Shown: positions 23,977-36,126 of the stretch, piece after piece
Layout: each line of letters opens with the position of its first letter
How positions within the stretch are numbered: position 1 is the first letter of the stretch
DNA from: Boswellia sacra
Lineage: Eukaryota; Streptophyta; Magnoliopsida; Sapindales; Burseraceae
Direction of reading: 5' to 3'
DNA length: 64,000 nucleotides
Assembly (NCBI GenBank): GCA_013180625.2
Contig: SNVD02002414.1
Location: 103,098-167,097, forward strand
Notes under the pieces: generated by a model
The model's database searches: none
What the model saw: only the letters and a program-made list of their open reading frames with translations
What the model was told of the DNA's origin: nothing
Translations under genes and position numbers: made by a program

Positions 23977-25527
23977 TGATGAATGCTTAAATACGTATGC
24001 TTAATAAGAGCTTAATTCATCATATTGCATTAATAGTGTCATTTAATTCCTTAACCTAAGCATATTTGTAGTCTTTGCATCTTTTGAAATAGCTCTATCT
24101 TAATTCAAGTTTTTGTTGTAGGTTTTGTAAAATAGACATAACTTTCTATTTATAGATTAGAATGGTGCAAATCTTTATTTGTTGGAAAGCTGATTACATT
24201 ATCTACAAGATTGTATTTCACAAGCATAATGAAATTCGTACTCTTAGTGGACCAAAATGGGCCTGAAGTGAACCCATATACAGTTTCAACCTAGCCTGAC
24301 TATGCCTCCATATTTTGACCATATCTCTTGATATACATATCCAAATTGTATGAATCAAAGTTTTCTAAAAATTTGAGAGACATATCTACAACTTTCATGA
24401 AGACATGTGATTAAAATTCTAAATAATTCAGTGTTGAAATCAGTGGTCAAAGTAGGTGCACATGTTGATCCAAATTGTCAACAAGATATTTTACAATTAT
24501 CCCTTTGTACTTTGAAAAGTTTGGCCTCAAATGTATCTATAAATAGAGGTGCATTGTGACCCATTAGGGCATCTCGGTGTTGGCTAGGATCTCTTATTTC
24601 TATTGTGTTTTGTTCTCTTAATGTTATTAATAAATCTTTTTTTTCTTGCAATTTGTTTTCTTTCTTTCATAATGTCTTGCTAATTTCTCTCTTGGCAAGG
24701 TGAAAGGGTGAAACCCTTGATATGAGAACAAGGATCCTCTAACCCTTAACATGTGCTTAATAATCATAATCTTGTGTTGTTTATTTTATATAATTTATAT
24801 TTATTTCCCCAATCAATCTTGACACCTCCACACCACTCATAAAGTGGAGGTCTTGATCCATTATAGACAATCCTTGGCACATCAAATGCTTGGATCCTTT
24901 CTAGATGTCGTATGGTTCTTCCTTACCGGCACGAGTCTAGTTAGGAACCTTGATTTGTTGCAGACATATGGTGATTGGCACATTGGATGCTTGAACCCAT
25001 TTGTAACAGGTGGTATAAATATTGGTAATGAAACAAATATAATTCGTATAACTAAAATGGGCTTAAATGACATACCTTCCAATTAGAACCTCATTGATGT
25101 GTGGATTCCAATTGAGTTATAATTGGGTTGCTTATCCTTATTTGAAATATCAAGGGCAGATCCCCTAACCTTAACTTTCATAATTATTGTGTTAATTCCT
25201 CGTACTTGTGTGTTTTAATTATTCTCATTTATTGTTTATGAACTTGTTCTTTTATTTGTTATGGTAGGTTTTACCTCATATTTTCATGGATGGTCTTACC
25301 ACCTTTTATTTTTGTTTTACTTTTGACTAGTCGATTGTACCGCCAACCATCTTTGCTTATATTTGTTAACATTATCTTGTCATTTATGTACATTATTCAT
25401 ATCTTATTTTCTTGTTCTATAGTTTGTATCGCTAAATCTCCTTCCCCGTGGATTGACCCCGATCTTGCCGGGTTTATTATTTCGACACTCTTATACTTAG
25501 GAGATAATCCTATTTTTTGATGTGTCA
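23977..25527 (+). repeat. 5' LTR of the outer Athila
   Basis: Starts TGATGAATGCTT, ends ATGTGTCA; TATAAATA at 24538-24545. It shares with 45203-46754 a segment (about 25060-25130) that is missing in the inner element's LTRs, which pairs the outer LTRs with each other. Confidence 0.92.
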
Positions 25528-25550
25528 AGTTTTTGGCACTGTTACCGGGG
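25528..25550 (+). promoter_or_regulatory. Athila primer-binding site, decayed
   Basis: TTTTTGGCACTGTTACCGGGG follows the LTR. The inner element has TTTGGCGCCGTTGCCGGGGA at the same place, which is the usual Athila PBS (tRNA-Asp type); two changes have occurred here. Confidence 0.82.
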
Positions 25551-25656
25551 AAGGCAAAATTTAGCGTGTAAAATTGTAAGTATTTTCTTTTCTCATTTTA
25601 GATCTTAAATTTTTTGTTGTTGTGTGTTCATTTTTTCTTTTCTCTTTTAAATTTGC

Positions 25657-27190
25657 ATGAAAATTTGGTCATGCACATCTAGTGGTAGACTTGCGAGGAA
25701 AACATCATCTTCCCTAGAAAACATGGCTAACAATCAAGTGGAAAGGTTCACAGACAAAGGGGGCAATCGTTCCCAACAAAATGACCAAAACCAACCAAGA
25801 ACCCTTAGAGATTACATGAATCCAGTAAGGACTAGTGCACCATCTTATGTAATTTCTCCTCCCGATGTAATCCATTTCAATTTAAAATCCGGTTTCGTTC
25901 GACTTTTACTCATCTTTCATGGCCTTGATATGGATAACCCATTTTCACACTTAAAAATCTTCGAAGAGGTGTGTAACTTCTATAGTGACCCAACTTGTAG
26001 CATAAACACCATTAGATTAAAGCTTTATCCTTTTTCTTTAAAAGATAAAGCTAGAACATGGTTATGAAATTTGAGGTCAAGTTCCATCAGTTCATGGGAT
26101 GAGTTGAAACAACAATTTTTTAAATTTTTTTTTCCTACCCATAGAACAAAGTCTCTTAAAAGACAAATCACCACGTTCACTCAAAAACAAGGAGAAACCT
26201 TTACTAATGTTAGGATAGGTATAAAGAATTACTTAATACCTATCCTCACCATGGTTTTTAAACTTGGAGAATAGTTGGACGCTTCCATGAAGGGTTAAAA
26301 CGTCATGATAGGCAACTAGTAGAGCTAATATATAACTAACAATTTGGAGATAAAGACCCTAATCAAGCAATTGACTACCTAGATTCATTAGCAGACAAAG
26401 CCTAAAATTGGGACACTACTAGCACCTATGAGGTACCAAGCAAAGCCCCACCCTCAACATCCAATAGAGGCATTTACAACCTTAGAAAAGACCATGACCT
26501 TCAATCCAAATATGCATCCCTAGCTAGAAAAGTCGAGGCTTTAGAAATAAAAAAGAGCAGTCAATTGAATTCTATATAAGAAATTGTCTGTCACATTTGT
26601 AATGATAATGACCATCCTACTGATGAGTACCCAACTTTGTCTGCATTTAGGGAATGTCTCCCTGAACAAGCCAATGCCTTGAACACCTTCAAAAGGCCAA
26701 ATCACAATCCATACTCACAAACCTACAATCTCAGTTTGAGAAATCATCCAAATTTTAGTTGAAAAAATGACAATCATGCATAATCTTCACAAGTCCTTTT
26801 TCAAACACAGCAAAATACTCATGATCATGCATATGTTTCTCCTTCTAGAAATGACCTTGAAGAAACATTGCATTCATTCATTACAAAGCAAGAGACTTTC
26901 AATAGTCAAACTACTCAAACATTAGCAAATTTGTCAGCCACTCTGGCAAAATTTGCATCCACATTTAGCATTCAAGAATAAGGAAAATTTCCTTCTCAAA
27001 CATTACAAAACCCCAAAGATCAATCAAACTCAAATGCGAGGAGTTCAAGTAACCATTATGTGGATCAAGCTAAATCGGTCATGACACTTCACAATGGTAA
27101 GGTTGTTGAAAAACATATTTCAAAACCTTATGAGAAAGAAGAATAATCAATCTCTAAAGGTCAGGAAGAGGTTACCAAACCAACATGTAG
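25657..27190 (+). pseudogene. gag: Outer Athila gag
   Basis: Contains the Athila gag core: LRDYMNPVRTSAPSYVISPP, FHGLDMDNPFSHLKIFEEV and CSINTIRLKLYPFSLKDKAR. A stop interrupts it at about 26065-26067 and the frame shifts near 26205. Later pieces include a histidine/cysteine cluster (about 26590-26630) and NALNTFKRPNHNPYSQTYN. A TGA at 26760-26762 falls at the same codon as a TGA in the inner element (35527-35529). Confidence 0.9.
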
Positions 27191-27215
27191 CGAAGAAGGA
27201 ACCAAATCCCTACCT

Positions 27216-28010
27216 GTGCCTCCATTTCCTCAAGCATTAACTACACAAAAGAAGCCAACTCACAATTCTAAAATCTTTGAAATTTTCAAACAAGTAATGG
27301 TCAACATTCCCTTGTTAGATGTGATCAAACAGGTACCTTCTTATGCAAAATTTTTGAAATATTTGTGCACTGTGAAAAGAAAATTGAATGTGAAAAGGAA
27401 GGCCTTTCTAGTTGAGCAAGTACGTGTTATTCTTCAAAACAATAATAAAGTGAAATACAAGGATCCAGGTTTTCCTACAATTTCATGTGTTATTAGAGAC
27501 CATAAAATTGAACAAGCTTTACTTGATCTTGGCGCTAGTGTGAATTTGCTTCCATATTTAGTTTTTCAGAAACTAAATCTAGGTGAGTTAAAATCAACTT
27601 ATGTGACTCTTTTGCTTGCTAATATATAAATTAAAATGCCAAGAGGAGTAGTAGAAGATGTGTTAGTTCAAGCTGATAAATTTATTTACCCAGTAGATTT
27701 TATCGTCTTAGATACACAACCAGTGGAAGTGAGTAATTCAATTTTTATCATTTTAGGGCAGCCATTTCTAGCTATCTTTAATGCTTTGATTAATTGCAGG
27801 AATAGAGTCATAAAGCTATCATTTGATAACATGACATTGAAACTTAACATTTTTTATATGTACAAACAACTGCATGAAGAAGATGATAAAATCGAGGAGG
27901 CTAATATGATTGAAACTATTGTGGAAGACAACATCCAAAACGGGAGTTTTTCTGACCCTTTGGAAACCTATTTATTCAATTCATTATAATCGAGTATGCA
28001 ATTAGAGCCT
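27216..28010 (+). pseudogene. pol: Outer Athila protease
   Basis: Frame 27216-27629 has the conserved LCTVKRKLNVKRKAF segment and the aspartic protease site LLDLGASVNLLPY. A stop at 27627-27629 separates it from 27636-27989 (DVLVQADKFIYPVDFIVLDT, ILGQPFLA). This domain would cleave the Gag-Pol polyprotein. Confidence 0.88.
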
Positions 28011-28379
28011 GATCTTTCTAATATATGTTCTTTACTAGAATGTGCATAGGTGATGGAAAAAGGCTCAAAACCACGATTTGAAGAATTTGGGCAAATGAAT
28101 GAAAGCAAGGAAGAGGAAGCTCCCAAGTTAGAATTGAAGCCCTTACCTAATGGACTACAATATGCATATCTTGGGAAGAATTAGACATATCTGGTGGTAA
28201 TTTCTTCATCTCTCAGAAGCGAGCAATAAGATAAGTTGATAGAAGTGCTTAAAAGGCATAAAAATGCAAGCGGGTGGACTTTAAAAGACATATAAGGCAT
28301 TAACCCTTTGATTTGTACACATAGAATACATTTAAAAGAAAATATCAAAACATCCCAATAACCTCAAAGGAGATTAAAT

Positions 28380-29200
28380 CCCCACATGAAAGAGGCCATT
28401 AGGGCTGAAGTTCTTAAACTACTTGATGTGGGAATTATCTACCCTATCTCAGATACTAAGCAGGTAAGCCGCACACAAGTATACCTAAGACATCTGGCAT
28501 TACAGTAGTAAAAAATAAAAAGGGTGAATCATTGCCAACTCGAGTCTCATCAAGTTGGAGAATGTGCATTGACTATAGAAAATTAAATGTTGTCACCAAA
28601 AAAGATCATTTTTCCTTACCATTCCTTGACCAAATTTTCGAAAGAGCGGCAAGGCATTCCTACTACTGCTTTTTTGATGGATACTCAGGCTATCATCAAA
28701 TTCCCATTGCACTTGAAGACCAAGAAAAGACCACATTAACGTGTCCCTTCGACACTTTTGCATTTAGAAGGATGCCTTTTGGACTTTGTAATGTCCTAGC
28801 GACTTTTCAAAGATGCATGTTAAGCATTTTTAGTGACATGGCTAAGCATTGTTTAGAAGTTTTCATGGATGATATAGCTATCTTTTGAGATTCTTTTGAT
28901 AATTGTCTTGAAAACTTAGAAAAAAGTCTTAAAAAGGTGTGAAGAAAAAAGCCTTATTTTGAATTGGAAAAAATGTCATTATATGGTTACCATAGGGATT
29001 GTTTTAGGTCATGTGGTGTCTTCCAAGGGAATTGAAGTGGACAAAGCAAAAGTGGAATTATTTTCCCATTGGCCTCCACCAAAAACATTCAAAGAGATCA
29101 TTCATTCTTAGGACAAGCCAGATTTTATAGGAGTTGCATAAGAAATTTTAGTGCTATATCTAAACCTCATGTAACCTCTTAATAAAAGATACTTCTTTTG
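28380..29200 (+). pseudogene. pol: Outer Athila reverse transcriptase
   Basis: Frame 28532-28888 has WRMCIDYRKLNVVTKKDHF, DGYSGYHQIPIA (first catalytic Asp), FAFRRMPFGLCN and VFMDDIAIF (catalytic Asp pair in a YVDD-type box, here FMDD). Upstream and downstream parts are present in other frames, separated by stops and indels. Confidence 0.9.
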
Positions 29201-29660
29201 AATGGACTCAAGAATGCCAAAATGCCATTGATAAGTTAGTAAGACTTTTAACAACTGCTTCAATTATGCAATCTCCTGATTGGTCCTTGCCTTTTGAATT
29301 GATGTGTGATGCAGACGATTATGCAGTTGATGTTGTCTTAGGAACAAAGAAGAGAAGGTAGGCCTTATTTAATATAATATGCAAGTAGAACTTTAAATGA
29401 TGGACGAATGAATTTCACTACAACTGAAAAAGAACTACTTGCAGTAGTATTTGTATTGGACAAATTTTGATCTTATTTAATTGGTTCTCTAGCTATTGTT
29501 TACATGCCATACAACTGTGAGATATTTAATGTCTAAACAAGATACAAAACCTAGATTGATACAGTGGATCTTTTTGCTCCAAGAATTCAACATCACAATA
29601 AAGGATAAGAAAGGAGCCGAAAATGCCGTTGTAGATTATCTTTCAAGATTAACGACAGAG
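29200..29660 (+). pseudogene. pol: Outer Athila RNase H
   Basis: Recognisable pieces: FELMCDADDYAVD (first Asp), [15 protein letters not shown] (Glu), then the tether [20 protein letters not shown] and NAVVDYLSRL. Frameshifts near 29340 and 29500 break it. Confidence 0.85.
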
Positions 29661-31008
29661 ACATTAATTAAAACTTCACCTATCAATGACTCTTTTCTTG
29701 ATGAATTTTTATTCTCTATTGCTACAGTACCTTGGTTTGTCAACATTATAAATTTTCTTTCAACAGGAGAAATGCCACCTCATTGGAATGCTCAAGACAA
29801 AAGGAAGTTTTTCACCGAGGTGAAAAATTTTTATTGGCATGATCCATATCTGTTCAAATATTGTCTGGACCAAATAATTAGAAGATGCATACCAGACAAT
29901 TAGGTAAGTGTCATTAATTTTTGTCATTCTGAAGCTTGTGGATGGCACTTTTTATCTAAAAAAAAAGTTGCTAAAATCTTGTAATGTGGATTTTATTGGC
30001 CCACCTTATTTAAAGATGCATATGGATTTTGTAAAACTTGTGAAAATTGTCAAAAATTGGGATCCATTTCAAAATGAAATATGATGCCTTTGAATCCCAT
30101 TCTTGTTGTTCAAATCTTTGACTATTGGGGTATCGATTTTGGGAGACTTTTTCCATCATTTAGTTTTGTGTACATTCTTGTTGCAGTAGACTATGTTTCA
30201 AAATAGATCAAGACAATTCCATGTCGAAACATGATCACAAAACAGTTATCAAATTCTTAAAAGAGAATATCTTGTATAGATTTGGAATTCCTCAGGCCAT
30301 TATTAGTGATGGGAGTGCATGTTTTTGTAACAAACCATTTGAAACTCTAATGAAGAAATATGGAATAACCCATAAAGTTTCTACACCTTATCACTTGCAA
30401 ACAAGTGGACAAGTTGAATTAGCTAATAGGGGGATAAAACAGATCTTAGTAAAAATAGTTAACCCAAACCGTAAAGATTGGTATTTAAGAGTTAATGATG
30501 CACTTTGAGCTTACCGAACTGCTTTCAAAACATCATCGAGAATGTCTCCTTATAAATTAGTTTATGGAAAACCTTGTTACTTGCTTGTGGAAATTGAGCA
30601 TAACGCTTATTAGGCCATTAAAACATTTAACACAAATTTGGATGATGTTTGCAAGTTATGTAAACTCCAACTGAGTGAACCTGAAGAAATCAAGAATAAG
30701 GCTTATGAAAATTCTAAAATCTACAAAGAAAAAATGAAGGTTTTTCATGACAAATTCATTGTTAGAAAATCTTTTAAACCTTCACAAAAAGTTCTTTTGT
30801 ATGGTTCAAGATTGCATTTTTTTCCTGGCAAACTTCGATCTCGTTGGACTGGACCTTTCATTGTTAAAAATATTTTCTCTCATAGAGTTGTTAAAATTGA
30901 GAACCCAAAGAATGGTAATGTTTTTAAAGTTAATGGACAACAGTTAAAACTATTCTTTGAAAATTTTGATCAAAATGAAGAGTCCATTGCTTTAGTTGAT
31001 CCTTTTTA
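29660..31008 (+). pseudogene. pol: Outer Athila integrase
   Basis: Zinc-binding part at about 29920-30060 ([22 protein letters not shown]), core with [17 protein letters not shown] and [16 protein letters not shown] (30221-30508), and C-terminal part 30638-31008 ([20 protein letters not shown]). Stops include TGA at 30506-30508 and TAG at 30611-30613; the inner element has stops at the same two codons. Confidence 0.88.
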
Positions 31009-31136
31009 AGGATTGATTTTTCTTGGTCAAGTGACGGATACGGTACTCCGTGACTTTTAAAGTCGGTTTTTCAATTCCCTAAAAAATGTTGCTCACCCTA
31101 CATTCATTTTCTTTTCTTCTCTCTCATTTTCTTCAA

Positions 31137-31556
31137 ATGGATACCATTCTCTTGAATATGTATAGACGTTTTCCCTCTCTTCCTCAAAATGATTTGCTTA
31201 AAATTTACAAAGCTTAGGCGGAAAGACTAAGGATGTTGATGCGCAAGGGTATTCCTACTGATTTAAGATGGTTAATTGAAGCCAAGGTTCGATTTTCTTA
31301 TGAATTTTCAGATAATCTAGTTTCTCACATGCCAAGTTTAGGAAAATGCTCTTACGCCAAGAAAAGAAGAGCGAAAAGGTTACAATTTTGTCGCAAATGT
31401 GCAAGATGGACTTGTAACCAGCGTTGCTGCTCATTGGGATATTTGTCTAATAATCGTGCGGATAAGCTACAATTCATCAAGAATGGACTGAGTAAGGAGT
31501 CTTTGGACAATATCCAACTGACTCTTGAAATGTATTCTTGTGGAATTATGTAGCAT
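31137..31556 (+). pseudogene. Basic cysteine-rich (betaflexivirus NABP-like) gene, outer copy
   Basis: A frame of about 139 codons starting at ATG 31137, broken only by a TAG near 31216. It has an arginine/lysine-rich middle (SYAKKRRAKRL), directly followed by a cysteine cluster of the pattern C-x2-C-x4-C-x3-C-C, then a basic hydrophobic tail (DKLQFIKNGLS). A basic RR/KR cluster, a short zinc finger and then an F-x-K/E-x-G segment is, as I recall it, the layout of the 3'-terminal nucleic-acid-binding proteins of carla- and vitiviruses, which bind RNA and suppress silencing. This is pattern recognition, not a search result. It lies about 130 bp after pol. Confidence 0.55.
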
Positions 31557-32018
31557 GAAATTTTGGAATTATGGACACAATTTTGAGAAGAGCAGAAGTT
31601 ATAATCTCGGGAATCTGACTCAAAACGACCCTGTTTGCCAGTTTATAAGAAAACTGGATGGAAAGCATATCCCCAACTCATAGAAGGTGCTTAAGCCATT
31701 TATGGACGTAAAACCAGAGGAAGATGTGAGCCATGGTCACAACTACATGTACATATGTATGTGTGCTATCATTTTTGAATTGTGATGCCTTATAGCTGTC
31801 ATTTTTTAATTTATATCTTTCGGTTGACTTGTGCATTTATGTTGTCTTATTTCTATCATTATTTTTTGAATTTCTATGCTTTATTTTCAAACTTTTTCAA
31901 CAAACAGCCGAGCTACCTATATAGATGTCATCATTATAATACCTTTTTGCACTCCATAAATATGACATCTCTTGTTCTTCACTTCACATCACACATATAG
32001 TCAAAGAGTTGCATACAT
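31557..32018 (+). other. Spacer between NABP-like and LOG-like genes, outer copy
   Basis: No coding frame supported. TATATAGATG near 31916 and CCATAAATATG near 31954 are TATA-like words kept at the same places in the inner element. Confidence 0.5.
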
Positions 32019-32662
32019 ATAGAGGGAAGCTCAAAATGTCGAATCCAAAAGATATGTGTATTCTGTGGATCTCGACCTGAAAAAAATGAAGAGTTTGTAG
32101 CAGTAGCATATTATCCTTGTAGGCTATTAGCTGAAAGAAAGATTCACGTAGTTTATGAGGGAGGTAGCCTCGAGTTAATAGGTTATGTGTTAACAACTGC
32201 ACCTGTAGGAGGCAGTCATGTTTTAGATGTTATTCCTAAAGCTTTGGTTGTAGAAAGCATCATTGGAAAAATGATTGGGCAGGAGTTACAGTTCTTTTCT
32301 ATGCATGAACGCATGGCATATATGCTTATCAATTCGAATGTCTGTATTGCTTTACTAAGTGGCTTTGGTACTCTCGAAGGAATTTTTCAAATCGCCTTTT
32401 AGGCCCAACTGAATCTCCATAAAAAACCTATAAGTTTGTTGAATGTTAAATATTTCTTTGATACTTTGATAATTTTTTTGATGTAGCTGTAGAACATAAT
32501 TTTATCCCTCATTCAGTGCGACAGATCCTTATTTCTACCTTTACTACTAGTGAATTACTTGACAAATTACAAGCAGTCGAGTATGAACCTGACTCAGCTA
32601 TAACTCAAATTCATTAGTCAGGGGGAAAAAAGTGCAAATTGGATCTTAATCTCCATTTGTAA
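32019..32662 (+). pseudogene. LOG-like cytokinin phosphoribohydrolase, outer copy
   Basis: Aligns throughout with the inner copy at 40752-41443. The codon matching the inner ATG is ATA. The frame is open to a TAG at 32400-32402 and then shifts. ICVFCGSRP at the N-terminus, VYEGGSLELIGYV, DVIPKALV and MHERMAYML are LOG-family positions. The family's PGGxGTxxE motif reads LSGFGTLEG, losing the glycine pair and the catalytic Glu, while the conserved Arg of MHxR is kept. LOG enzymes release active cytokinin from its riboside monophosphate. No intron positions are visible. Not functional. Confidence 0.85.
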
Positions 32663-32917
32663 TTTTTCTTTTATTTTATTTGTAGCATTTTATCTTACGT
32701 GTCTTTTAGGTCATTTCTTTTGAATGACTGGAGCTTCAGGTGATTTCTCCTATACTTTATCTCTCTACATTTAAACATTGAGGGCAATGTTTCATTTGGT
32801 TGGGGGGAAGGATAGTAGACATAAGTGTGTCTTATATTTTCTTTTTACAAAAGAAAAAAAGTTAGGAATTAGATTCAGAGCGTCATGTAAGGAGTTCAAA
32901 TCCTCTTTATATGCATT
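32663..32917 (+). other. Outer Athila 3' untranslated region, first part
   Basis: Contains a PPT-like TTTGGTTGGGGGGAAGG at about 32796-32812. It ends ATGCATT at the inner Athila insertion and continues at 44147. Confidence 0.75.
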
Positions 32918-34288
32918 TGATGAACACTTAAATATGTATGTTTAATAAGAGCTTAGTTCATCATATTGCATTAATAGTGTCATTAAATTCCTCAACTTAA
33001 GCATTTTTGTAGTCTTTACATCTTTAGAATTAACTTCCTCTTAATTTTGGTTTTGTTACAGGTTCGGTAAAATGGGCATAACTCTTTATTTATATATCAG
33101 AATGGTGCAAATCTTAATGTTTTCGAAAGCTAATTAAATTATCTAGAAGATTGTATTCACAAGTATCATCAAATTCGGGCTCTTAGTGGACCAAAAATGG
33201 GCTTGAAGTGAACCCATCTACAGTTTCAGCCCAGCCTGACCATGCCTCAGTATTTTGACCATATCTCTCAGAATACATATCCAAATCGTACGAATCAAGA
33301 TGTTCTAGAAATTTGAGAGAAATATATATGACTTTCATAAAGACATGTGATTAAAATTCAAAAAAATTTAATGTCAAAATCAGTGGTCAAAGTCGGTTCA
33401 CCTAATTACCCTAATTGTCAAAGTTCGTGCATCTAATATTTGACAATTATTCCTTTGTAATTTGACAAGTTTGCCCCTAAATGTATCTATAAATAGAGGT
33501 GTCTTGTGACCCATTAAGGCATCTTGGCCTTTGTTGGGATCTTGTATTGTGTTTCTCTCTTGTGTTTTAATGTTATTAATGAATTTCATTTTTCTTGCAA
33601 TTTGTGTTCTTTCTCTTATAATGTCTTTCTAAATTCTCTCTTGCTAAGGTGAAAGGGTGAAACCCTTGATATGAGAGTAAGGATTCCCTAACCCTTTAAT
33701 ATGTGCTTAATTATCATAATCTTATGTTGTTTATTGTATATTATTTATATTTACTTTCTTAATCAATCTTGACACCACTCGTAAAGTGGAGGTCTTGATC
33801 CATTGTCGACAATCCTTGGCACATCAAATGCTTGGATCCTTTCTAGATGATGTATGGTTCTTCCTTACCGACACGAATCTAGTTAGGAACCTTGATTTGT
33901 TGTAGACATATGGTGATTGGCACATTGGATGCTTGAACCCATTTACAAGAAGTGGTATAAATATTAGTAACGAAGCAAATATAATTCATATAACTAAAAC
34001 GGGTTGTTTACCCTTATTTGAAATATCAAGGGCGGATCCCCTCACCTTAGCTCTCATTATTATTATGTTAATTTCTCTTGTGTTATTCTCATTTTTATTT
34101 GAGAACTTGTTCTTTACTCATACTTGTTGATATTATCTTACCATCCCTTGGAATCATCCACATCATATTTGCTTACTTATAGTTTGTAGCGCTTAAATTC
34201 CCTTCCTCGTGGATCGACCCCGGTCTTACCGGGTTTATTACTTCGACACTCCTATACTTGGGAGGCAATCCTATTTTCAGATGTGTCA
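32918..34288 (+). repeat. 5' LTR of the inner Athila
   Basis: TGATGAACAC to ATGTGTCA, with TATAAATA at 33488-33495. About 8% of positions differ from the 3' LTR in the first 270 bases that I compared by eye. Confidence 0.92.
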
Positions 34289-34314
34289 AGTTTTTGGCGC
34301 CGTTGCCGGGGAAG
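34289..34314 (+). promoter_or_regulatory. Athila primer-binding site, intact
   Basis: TTTTTGGCGCCGTTGCCGGGG immediately after the LTR, the standard Athila PBS complementary to the 3' end of tRNA-Asp. Confidence 0.88.
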
Positions 34315-34433
34315 GTAAAAATTGGCGTGCAAAATTGTAAGTGTTCTCTTTTCTCATCTTAGATCTAAATTTTTTATTTTTTTGTGCATTCATCTTTTCT
34401 TCTCTTTTCTTCTCTCTTTCTTGTGTGAAAATT

Positions 34434-36105
34434 TGGTCACGAACATCTAGTGGTAGACTTGTTAGAAAAACATCATCTTCCTTGGAAAACATGGCCGACA
34501 ATCCAGTGGAAACATTCACGGATGAAGGGGACAACCGTTCCTAACAAAATGATCAAAACCAACGAAGAACCCTCAGAGATTACATGAATCCGGTAAAGAC
34601 TAGTGCACCATCTTGTGTAGTTTCTCCTCCAAATTCAATCCATTTCAATTTCAAGCCAAGTTTTGTTCGACTTCTACCCACCTTTCATGGCCTTGATGTG
34701 GAGAACCCATATTCGCACTTAAAACTCTTTGAAGAGGTATGTAATTCCTACACTGACCCAAATTGTAGCATAAACACCATTAGATTAAAGCTTTTTCCTT
34801 TTTCTTTAAAAGATAAAGCTAGAACATGGCTACAAAATTTGAGGTCGAATTCCATCAGTTCATGGGATGAGATGAAACAACAATTTTTGAAAAAATTTTT
34901 TCTACCCATAGAACAAATTCTCTTAAAAGACAAATTTCTGATTTCTCTCAGAAACAAGGGGAAACCCTTTACCAATGTTGGGATAGGTATAAGGAACTAC
35001 TTAATACCTGTCCTCACCATGGTTTTGAAACTTGGAGAATAGTTGCACACTTCTATGAAGGGTTAACACCTCAAGATAGGCAACTAGTGAATTAATGTGT
35101 AATGGAGAATTTAAAGAAAAAGACCCTGAGGAAGTACTTGACTACATAGATTCCTTGGCAGAAAAGGCACAAAATTAGGACACTGCTGGCACCTATGAGG
35201 TACCAAGCAAGGCCCCAACCTCGACATCCAATAGAGGCATTTACAACCTTAGGGAAGACCATGACCTTCAAGCCAAATATGCATCCCTTGCTAGAAAAGT
35301 CGAGGCTTTAGAAATGAAAAAGAGTGGTCAATTGAATTCTATTCAAGAAAATGTCTGTAACATTTGTGATGACAATGACCATTCTACTGATGATTGCCCA
35401 ACTTTGCCTGCCTTTAGGGAATGTCTCCATGACCAAGCCAATGCCTTGAATACTTTCAAAAGGCCAAATCATAATCCATACTCACAAACCTACAATCCCT
35501 GTTGGAGAAATCATCCAAATTTTAGCTGAAAAAATGACAATCATGCACATTCTTCACAAGTTCCTTTTCAAACACAACAAAATTTTCAAAATTCTCATGA
35601 TCATGCATATGCTCCTCCCAGAAATGACTTTGAAGAAACATTGCATTCATTCATTACAAAGCAAGAAACTTTCAATAGTCAAACTGCTCAAACATTAGCA
35701 AACTTGTCAGAAACTCTTGCAAAATTTGCATCTAAATTTAGCATCCAAGAGAAGGGAAAATTTCCTTCTCAAACATTGCAAAACCCCAAAGATCAATCTA
35801 ACTCAAATGTAGGGAGTTCAAAGAACCATTATTTTGACCAAGCCAAGTCAGTCATGACCCTTCGCAATGGTAAGGTTGTTGAAAAACATATTCCTAACCC
35901 TTGTGAGAAAGAAGAAGAATCGATCTCTAAAGGGCAGGAAGAGGTTGCCAAACCAACACCTAGCGAAGAGGAAACCAAATCCTCATCTGTGCCTCCATTT
36001 CCTCAAGCATTAGCTACACAAAAGAAGCCAACTCACAATTATGAAATCTTTGAAATTTTCAAATAGGTAAAGGTCAACATTCCCTTGCTTGATGTGATCA
36101 AATAG
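34434..36105 (+). pseudogene. gag: Inner Athila gag
   Basis: Starts around the segment ENMADNPVETFTDEGDNRS, with a CAA-to-TAA-type stop at about 34541-34543. The core 34584-34900 has LRDYMNPVKTSAPS, FHGLDVENPYSHLKLFEEV and KDKARTWLQNLRSNSISSWD. A 1-base loss near 34910 (LPIEQ in place of the expected PTHRT reading) shifts the frame, which returns at about 35314 with a C-x2-C-x3-D-H zinc-knuckle-like region (NICDDNDHSTDDCP). It then stays in one frame into pol, interrupted only by stops (35527, 36064, 36103). Confidence 0.9.
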
Positions 36106-36126
36106 GTACCTTCTTACGCAAAATTT

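Noticed and set aside
31557..31800. Env-like transmembrane gene in the Athila 3' region
   Set aside because: No signal peptide or helix pair found; the region instead holds the NABP-like and LOG-like genes.
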